From NCBI RefSeq assembly GCF_000159955.1, contig NZ_GG695980.1, positions 126,956 to 137,914 of the forward strand: a stretch of 10,959 nucleotides of DNA, read 5' to 3'. The notes under the pieces were generated by a model, which was not told the origin of the DNA, did no database searches, and was given only the letters and a program-made list of their open reading frames with translations. The position numbers and the translations under genes are program-made. Positions within the stretch are counted from its first letter, which is position 1. Each line of letters starts with the position of its first letter. Source of the stretch: Paenibacillus sp. oral taxon 786 str. D14 (lineage in GTDB: Bacteria > Bacillota > Bacilli > Paenibacillales > Paenibacillaceae). Below, in pieces: positions 7,457-10,959 of the stretch.

Positions 7457-7783
7457 TCACGCTCCTCCCTTCCTATACAAAAATTTTCTATTTCGGAGTC
7501 TCAAGCGGAGCATTAAATAATAGTATTTCCATACCGGGAGGTTAGTCCCGGTATGTTTGAAATAGCAAAGATACATGCAGATTAAGAACGGTACGGAGTA
7601 GTGCAGCCTTGAGTAAAACCAGTCTGTTCCAATGCGCGGAACCACCTTAGACATCTGAACAGATAGATATCCTCCAACTGTCCACCAAGCTGCTTGACTA
7701 AGACTCAGACCAATGCCAAAGATCGTAATAAACTTTTCTTTGATCTTACTTTTGTACGGTATCGGATGATATTGTCCCCACAT
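7457..7783 (-). CDS. PrgI/VirB3-like T4SS inner-membrane protein
   Basis: 108 residues. The ATG at 7781-7783 has GAGGA six bases upstream. Two hydrophobic helices lie at about 20-42 and 62-77, flanked by a short N-terminus with YHPIPYKSKIKEK and a strongly basic C-terminal tail (LRLRLRNRKFLYRK). Size, two-helix topology, basic tail and position just before VirB4-type genes fit the PrgI/VirB3/TcpE-like group, which links the VirB4 motor to the membrane channel. Sequence identity within this group is weak, so the call relies on topology and context. It follows the VirB2-like gene by 16 bases. Its codons for residues near 74-87 contain a strong perfect inverted repeat described separately. Confidence 0.75.
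   Translation of the reverse strand: MWGQYHPIPYKSKIKEKFITIFGIGLSLSQAAWWTVGGYLSVQMSKVVPRIGTDWFYSRLHYSVPFLICMYLCYFKHTGTNLPVWKYYYLMLRLRLRNRKFLYRKGGA
7524..7564 (-). repeat. Strong inverted repeat inside the PrgI-like gene
   Basis: CATACCGGGA (7530-7539) and TCCCGGTATG (7546-7555) are perfect 10-base inverted repeats around a 6-base loop. The stem continues with TATTTC (7524-7529) pairing with GAAATA (7559-7564), leaving a 3-base bulge. The transcript could form a 16-bp hairpin within the coding region. No T-run follows, so it does not look like an intrinsic terminator. Confidence 0.7.
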
Positions 7784-7799
7784 AGTAATTCCTCACAGC

Positions 7800-8192
7800 T
7801 CACAGTTTGGACAGGTCTATGCCAAATAACCTGAAGACCGCCCCTAAGATGTCTTCTGTCCAAAATGATAAAATTAAGAAAGCAAGGAAAAACACAATTT
7901 TACCTTTTGTCTCTCTTAAGGTATCCGGTGAGAAACCTGCCCGGAAATAGCTGATAGCAAGCCACAACCCAAAGATAATTGTGAGCGTTACAAAAATGCG
8001 CCGCGCCATATCAACACCAGCAGTGGTTGATTCATCTACCTTTTTCTCCAAATTAGATACTTCGCTACCTTGGCTGCCTTGAATTCTCTCCTTGATGCTC
8101 TGTGCATGTACAGAATTCTGAAGAGGGACAGCACTGAACATAAACAACAAACCTGCCATCATAACAACTAAAATCTGCTTTAACCTTTTCAA
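7800..8192 (-). CDS. VirB2/TrbC-like pilin candidate
   Basis: 130 residues from a TTG at 8190-8192 that has GGAGG eight bases upstream. No in-frame ATG gives a signal peptide as good. Residues 1-30 are a signal peptide (basic KRLK, hydrophobic core, VHAQ). A polar, coiled stretch at 31-62 follows, then helix one at about 66-84 (IFVTLTIIFGLWLAISYF), a short basic loop, helix two at about 98-112 and an amphipathic end. This is the layout of VirB2/TrbC-type pilins and of the small membrane protein that opens many Gram-positive T4SS operons. It starts the run of T4SS genes here, which fits. The similar layout of the 137-residue protein at 366-779 is notable. Family membership is by topology; there is no diagnostic motif. 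Confidence 0.75.
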   Translation of the reverse strand: MKRLKQILVVMMAGLLFMFSAVPLQNSVHAQSIKERIQGSQGSEVSNLEKKVDESTTAGVDMARRIFVTLTIIFGLWLAISYFRAGFSPDTLRETKGKIVFFLAFLILSFWTEDILGAVFRLFGIDLSKL

Positions 8193-8205
8193 GTGAATGA
8201 CCTCC

Positions 8206-8295
8206 CTATTTGCATACTCCTACTCGTTTGTCTTTCCGGAACTCACTTACCGACCACGCAATGCCGTACTTTTTGCTAATCCAACCTGCAAACAT
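8206..8295 (-). CDS. Possible 29-residue leader peptide before the T4SS genes
   Basis: A short frame starts at ATG 8293-8295, has an excellent GGGAGGGG five bases upstream (8301-8308), and ends with TAG at 8206-8208, whose G begins the GGGAGG used by the next gene. The peptide begins MFAGWISKKYGIAW and is basic, with no recognised family. The strong RBS and the tight link to the VirB2-like gene are the only evidence that it is translated. It could act through translational coupling or be a chance frame. A longer in-frame extension upstream lacks a ribosome binding site. Confidence 0.4.
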   Translation of the reverse strand: MFAGWISKKYGIAWSVSEFRKDKRVGVCK

Positions 8296-8300
8296 GCAAT

Positions 8301-8308
8301 CCCCTCCC
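8301..8308 (-). promoter_or_regulatory. Strong ribosome binding site for the 29-codon ORF
   Basis: GGGAGGGG on the minus strand, five bases before ATG 8295. It is as strong as the sites of the confirmed genes and supports translation of the short frame. Confidence 0.5.
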
Positions 8309-8330
8309 TTCATATGTTCTCGATAAAAGT

Positions 8331-8364
8331 AAAAAAGCTCCCACAACAGTGTGTAGAAGCTTTT
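8331..8364 (-). terminator. Hairpin terminator between the accessory and T4SS clusters
   Basis: On the minus strand AAAAGCTTCTACA pairs with TGTGGGAGCTTTT, 13 pairs including two T-G wobbles, around a 6-base loop. It is followed by TTACTTTTATC. It lies eight bases after the TAA of the metal-dependent hydrolase gene. The A-run on one side and T-run on the other would let it work in both directions. It marks the end of the accessory operon, so the T4SS genes need their own promoter or readthrough. I see no clear promoter between it and the short ORF. Confidence 0.75.
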
Positions 8365-8371
8365 GATTACA

Positions 8372-8824
8372 TTAAGCAATATAAAAATGACTATAACCAC
8401 CTAGTACCATCCACGCTCCCCAAGCGGCAATTGCAATGGTCTCAACAAAAACAGGTGGGATTCCAAATAACGGAACGCCCCATTTCCAGTGATGAGGCCA
8501 TAGCAAGGCAACTTTACCTGTTATTACATCCAGCATCAGATGGGATACATAACCAATTAAAAAAGGCCATTGCCAGCTTGAATGAATGCTAAGCAATAAC
8601 CATACGCAAAGCCCAAAAATGATGCTGTGTGTCAATGTTCTCTTACCAAAAGTAGCCTCTAAGACACTCGGTAAAACAGGAATACAACGCCCTAATAAGC
8701 TGTTCTGACGATCTATATCCGGCAATAAGGATGATACTGCTACAACAGCAAGCTGGGCTGGAGAGTGGATGCCAAGCACCATTGCGGCGGTCACTCCGCC
8801 AACTAGATGAGAAGCCCCATTCAT
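8372..8824 (-). CDS. YdjM/DUF457-type membrane-bound metal-dependent hydrolase
   Basis: 150 residues. The ATG at 8822-8824 overlaps the TGA of the HD-GYP gene (ATGA) and AGAGGGGG lies upstream. The family pattern is complete: H6 in GASHLVGG, LLPDID at 34-38, KRTLTHS at 62-67 with H66, and YVSHLMLDVITGK at 92-104 with H95 and D99. Several hydrophobic helices (about 12-34, 67-80, 86-102, 123-142) place these residues at or in the membrane. YdjM-like proteins are predicted metal-dependent phosphohydrolases related to the PAP2/phospholipase C groups. Their true substrate is not established. The gene is the last of the accessory cluster, right before a terminator. A link to the T4SS is by proximity only. 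Confidence 0.88.
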   Translation of the reverse strand: MNGASHLVGGVTAAMVLGIHSPAQLAVVAVSSLLPDIDRQNSLLGRCIPVLPSVLEATFGKRTLTHSIIFGLCVWLLLSIHSSWQWPFLIGYVSHLMLDVITGKVALLWPHHWKWGVPLFGIPPVFVETIAIAAWGAWMVLGGYSHFYIA

Positions 8825-9363
8825 ACCGCTACCCCCTCTGCCATCATCTGCAAGAATGCTTCAACCACTCTTGGATCAAACGACTCTCCACTTTGGTCTT
8901 TAATATAGTCCAACGCTTTTCCTACAGGCCAAGCTGCCTTGTATGGCCTATCAGAACATAAAGCATCAAACACATCACATACAGCAACGATACGACCATA
9001 CAGTGGGATCTCTTCACCCATTAGACCATGAGGATAGCCACGACCGTCCCAACGTTCATGATGTGAGGCAATAATCTCCCTCGCCGCTTCAATCTCTTCG
9101 CCTGTATGTACAGATAGAATGGATAATCCGTACTCTACATGCCGTTGCATCAACCTATATTCATCTTCATTAAACTTTTCTTTCGATTCCAGCAAAGACG
9201 TAGGAATAGCTATTTTTCCAATGTCGTGATATAAAGCTCCCTGACCGATGAGGTGAATCTCATCCTCACATAAACCCAATTGGCGTGCTAGTGACATTGA
9301 AAATTTGCTGACTCGTCTGGCATGATCACGATCAAGCATATTTAGCACATTTTCTAAAATCAA
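8821..9363 (-). CDS. Stand-alone HD-GYP domain phosphodiesterase
   Basis: 180 residues from a TTG at 9361-9363 overlapping the upstream stop (TTGA), with AAGGAGG seven bases before it. The whole protein is one HD-GYP domain with every signature present: DHARR with H14, HDIGK at 46-50, H75, HHERWDGRGYP at 101-111, and CDVFDAL with D130, followed by SDRPY. HD-GYP enzymes bind two or three metals and hydrolyse cyclic di-GMP or related cyclic dinucleotides. There is no receiver, PAS or other input domain and no membrane helix, so it should be cytosolic and regulated mainly by expression. Its neighbours are an HNH/HTH-like gene upstream and the YdjM-type hydrolase downstream. Whether its target is host cyclic di-GMP or another nucleotide signal cannot be read from the sequence. 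Confidence 0.93.
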   Translation of the reverse strand: MILENVLNMLDRDHARRVSKFSMSLARQLGLCEDEIHLIGQGALYHDIGKIAIPTSLLESKEKFNEDEYRLMQRHVEYGLSILSVHTGEEIEAAREIIASHHERWDGRGYPHGLMGEEIPLYGRIVAVCDVFDALCSDRPYKAAWPVGKALDYIKDQSGESFDPRVVEAFLQMMAEGVAV

Positions 9364-10192
9364 TTTTGCTCCTCCTTAAGCATCTGCTTTAATTTAGTTT
9401 TAAACCACTGGGCGGCCTCGCTTCCGGTATCCAACATCTTTTGCACAGATGCCAATAACCGCTGAGCCTTCTTTTGTTCCTGATCTTCATCTTGCTTAAC
9501 AAGTTGTTCCGCCCCCTCTTGTTTCAGAATGGCCTTGCGCAATTCTCTAGTGCTCATGGATTCATCGCCAGCTTTAATCAACATAGCAGCCGGTTCATTT
9601 GAATGGCTAGCTACGCGATGGTGATACCAGCTCAGTGCAGGATGTCGCGATTCAGGTGTAGGGAACGTCCGATAGACATGCACCAGCTCCCGAATTTGCG
9701 CCGGGCTGATTCCAATCTGCGAGGACAGGAATTTTTGCTTGGCTCCGGCAGCCAACATTGCATCCAGCAACTGCCCTTTAACGAACCTTGTTTCTTGCTC
9801 TTGTTCATCAATCTGGATGTACGCTTGCAGCAGTTCCTCAACCTTGGGCTGAGGGGCTGGCTGGGCTGGAGGAGGCTGATAGCTCAGTTTCAAAATATCC
9901 GCCACTTCCTCTGGTGTTAGCCCTTCACGCTTGGCAACGATAGTGAGCAATTCATTTCGATCCAGGTTACCATCATGAAACAACCGATGATGCCAACCAC
10001 ACAAATGAATTAGATTTTCCCTTCGATCATCCCCGCCAGCGTACGAATATGATGAGGTTCACCTTCTGCTGGATGACTACAACGTTCTCCAGTAACAGGA
10101 TCAACATACTCACAGGCATGTCCAGATTCTTCACGGATGTTCTGGATGTTTTCTCTACTACGAATTCGTTCAGGCTTTGTTAATGTGCTCAT
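9360..10192 (-). pseudogene. HNH endonuclease fused to an HTH-like domain, split by a frameshift
   Basis: Two adjoining frames encode one protein. The first (10010-10192, ATG with GGAGGA nine bases upstream) gives 60 residues with C27, C38 and EPHHIRT. The second (9360 to at least 10004) continues as RRENLIHLCGWHHRLF. Adding one G to the GGGG run at 10031-10034 (CCCC on the plus strand) joins them as EPHHIRTLAGDDRRENL, restoring a 277-residue protein with a complete H-N-H motif (H47/H48, N60, H68/H69) and candidate zinc cysteines. Residues about 64-110 follow the HNH core, then a Pro-rich linker. A region near 153-175 (KFLSSQIGISPAQIRELVHVYR) looks like a helix-turn-helix, then WYHHRVA and a charged helical tail. 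It is probably a nuclease or DNA-binding regulator. The break may be real or a homopolymer sequencing error. A start at 10004 would cut through the HNH motif and is not credible. Confidence 0.8.
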
Positions 10193-10214
10193 ATGAACGA
10201 TTCCTCCAAGCTAA

Positions 10215-10628
10215 TTATTGAGTTAATGACAATATTGGAGAAGAGCGGCGCAAATCAATGGCCTGTAGTGCTACAAGGTATAGCTCTCTATCCCAAGAGC
10301 ACAGACCCACGGATAAATCAAAATCACGACCATTCCAAAGATTCAGGCCAAGCTCCAACAAGCATCTAGTTTGTCCGGTAAGCGGAGCTGTATCACCAGT
10401 TGTTTCCCCGCAATCTCTTCGTATGACAAAATTACACGGATCAACTAAATAATCAAAGTACCAGTCAAATGGCCCATGTACTTGTTTTTCCAAAGTGAAA
10501 CATTTAAAAATCTCAGGATATGCTCCGATGTAACAAGCAGCGCAATAATCTCTTGCCTTTTTTACGTCAGGAAATTTCGCTGCAATACGTTGAAAATTAA
10601 TTTTGTGTTGTTCGTTAGCAAAGTACAT
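10215..10628 (-). CDS. Small DUF2538-like protein of unknown function
   Basis: 137 residues counted from ATG 10626-10628, which has AAAGGGG eight bases upstream; a GTG three codons earlier is less well placed. The N-terminus MYFANEQHKINF, the segment CAACYIGAYPEIFKCF and the GPFDWYFDYLV stretch recall small Bacillota proteins of the DUF2538 type, which carry a CYILALPEIF-like core. No membrane helix, signal peptide or catalytic motif is evident. There are seven cysteines, several in the first half (CAAC), which could bind metal, but spacing does not fit a standard zinc ribbon. Such proteins are frequent on prophages and conjugative elements, yet have no assigned function. It lies 22 bases before the HNH gene and 41 after the SpoVS-like gene, so they are probably co-transcribed. 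Confidence 0.7.
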   Translation of the reverse strand: MYFANEQHKINFQRIAAKFPDVKKARDYCAACYIGAYPEIFKCFTLEKQVHGPFDWYFDYLVDPCNFVIRRDCGETTGDTAPLTGQTRCLLELGLNLWNGRDFDLSVGLCSWDRELYLVALQAIDLRRSSPILSLTQ

Positions 10629-10669
10629 CCTTCCCACCCCTTTCCACTTTCAAGAAAGTTTGTCATTAA

Positions 10670-10913
10670 TCAATGGCTCTCAGACTCGACAATTAGCTTC
10701 ATGGCAGTTCTCTGCTTTCCTTCAATCGTCACATCCACAAAAGCAGGGATACAAGTCAGGTTGATACCTTGGGATGAGCGCCTGGTTGACAGCTGCTGCA
10801 CCAACGGCTTGTAACTCCAGCTTCACCTTTCCATCGCGGATGCCTCCAGCCACAGCACCAGCTAGTGCGTTAACCGAAGATTTTGAAGATACTTTAAATA
10901 CATTTTCAGACAT
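10670..10913 (-). pseudogene. spoVS: SpoVS-family gene, frameshifted and internally shortened
   Basis: From ATG 10911-10913 (GGAGGA seven bases upstream) the frame reads MSENVFKVSSKSSVNALAGA and on to AVGAAAVNQA, clearly SpoVS, a small nucleic-acid-binding sporulation protein family. It then leaves the family and stops at 10722. Another frame continues as GINLTCIPAFVDVTIEGK and ends with LIVESESH at 10670, matching the SpoVS C-terminus. Between the halves, the family segment of about ten residues (VKAVAIARGF in Bacillus SpoVS) is missing as well. A deletion of about 32 bases explains both changes. Removing one A from CCAAGG near 10768 would also restore the frame but not the missing residues. 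The upstream in-frame ATG at 10928 lacks an RBS. As read, the gene makes a truncated product. Confidence 0.8.
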
Positions 10914-10920
10914 ATTAAAT

Positions 10921-10926
10921 TCCTCC
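10921..10926 (-). promoter_or_regulatory. Ribosome binding site deciding the SpoVS-like start
   Basis: GGAGGA on the minus strand lies seven bases before ATG 10913 and overlaps the alternative ATG at 10928. It makes 10913 the real start and removes five extra residues (MEEFN) from the protein. Confidence 0.75.
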
Positions 10927-10959
10927 ATTTGACTTATTAAGAGTTTCCTTACTCTCTAT
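10927..10959. other. Right edge of the window, no feature seen
   Basis: These 33 bases, upstream of the SpoVS-like gene, hold no recognisable promoter, hairpin or coding end that I can support. A promoter for the accessory cluster would be expected here or just outside. Confidence 0.3.

Noticed and set aside
8206..8400. 64-codon version of the short leader ORF starting at 8400
   Set aside because: This start lies within the hydrolase gene, has no RBS, and reads through the terminator stem. Only the internal ATG at 8295 has a strong RBS.
8197..8592. Plus-strand 131-codon frame over the hydrolase gene and intergenic region
   Set aside because: It has no ribosome binding site, runs antisense to a gene with full family motifs and through a terminator hairpin, and its protein has no recognisable feature.
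9360..10004. Independent gene starting at TTG 10004
   Set aside because: It would begin inside the conserved LCGWHH segment of the HNH motif with no RBS. It is the second half of a frameshifted gene.
10010..10060. Programmed -1 frameshift joining the two HNH frames
   Set aside because: GGGG and GGGAAAA occur near the junction, but neither is a proper X XXY YYZ site in the zero frame, and there is no clear stimulatory Shine-Dalgarno or stem. A one-base loss in the G run is simpler.
10654..10667. ACTTTC/GAAAGT small inverted repeat (roughly these bases) between the SpoVS-like and DUF2538-like genes
   Set aside because: The stem is six pairs with a 2-base loop and no T-run, too weak to call a terminator or operator.
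10476..10814. Plus-strand 112-codon frame across the DUF2538-like and SpoVS-like genes
   Set aside because: It is antisense to two family-matching genes with good ribosome binding sites, and no RBS precedes it.

Overview
The window reads as part of an integrative/conjugative-type element, or a related accessory island, in a low-to-mid-GC spore-forming Bacillota. The support is very strong GGAGG-type ribosome binding sites before nearly every gene, frequent TTG/GTG starts, a SpoVS-family gene, and a Gram-positive style type IV secretion (T4SS) gene order. A Paenibacillaceae-like host (Paenibacillus/Brevibacillus) is a guess from general gene flavour only. Every supported gene is on the minus strand, so transcription runs from the right end of the window to the left.

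Upstream accessory cluster (about 10926 down to 8372): a SpoVS-like gene with a frameshift and a missing stretch, a small DUF2538-like protein, an HNH endonuclease joined to a helix-turn-helix-like region (also frameshifted), a stand-alone HD-GYP phosphodiesterase, and a YdjM/DUF457-type membrane metal-dependent hydrolase. Genes are tightly packed, the last junctions overlap by 3-4 bases, and a hairpin terminator at 8331-8364 closes the cluster.

T4SS cluster (about 8308 down to 913): a possible 29-codon leader ORF, a VirB2/TrbC-like pilin candidate, a PrgI/VirB3-like two-helix protein, a membrane-anchored protein resembling the N-terminal domain of VirB4/TraC, a full VirB4 ATPase, a VirB6/TrbL-like polytopic protein with a glycine-rich repeat tail, and a membrane-anchored two-domain cell-wall hydrolase (M23 peptidase plus a lysozyme-like C-terminus). 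The order VirB4, VirB6, wall hydrolase is that of the transfer operons of ICEBs1 (conE, conG, cwlT) and Tn916 (orf16, orf15, orf14). A terminator at 801-834 follows.

Left end (779 to 1): a second small signal-peptide/two-helix membrane protein, then the start of a gene that runs out of the window. Its visible 123 residues look like the pseudo-receiver domain of CpaE/TadZ-type ATPases.

The genes together suggest a cell-envelope-spanning DNA or protein transfer machine: wall hydrolase to open peptidoglycan, VirB6/VirB3/VirB2-like membrane parts, and a VirB4 motor. No relaxase, coupling protein, integrase, attachment site or origin of transfer is visible, so conjugative function is inferred and not shown. 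Least ordinary are the free VirB4-N-like partner protein, the two similar small membrane proteins at either end of the T4SS block, a strong hairpin inside the PrgI-like gene, and two frameshifted genes within 1 kb of each other.
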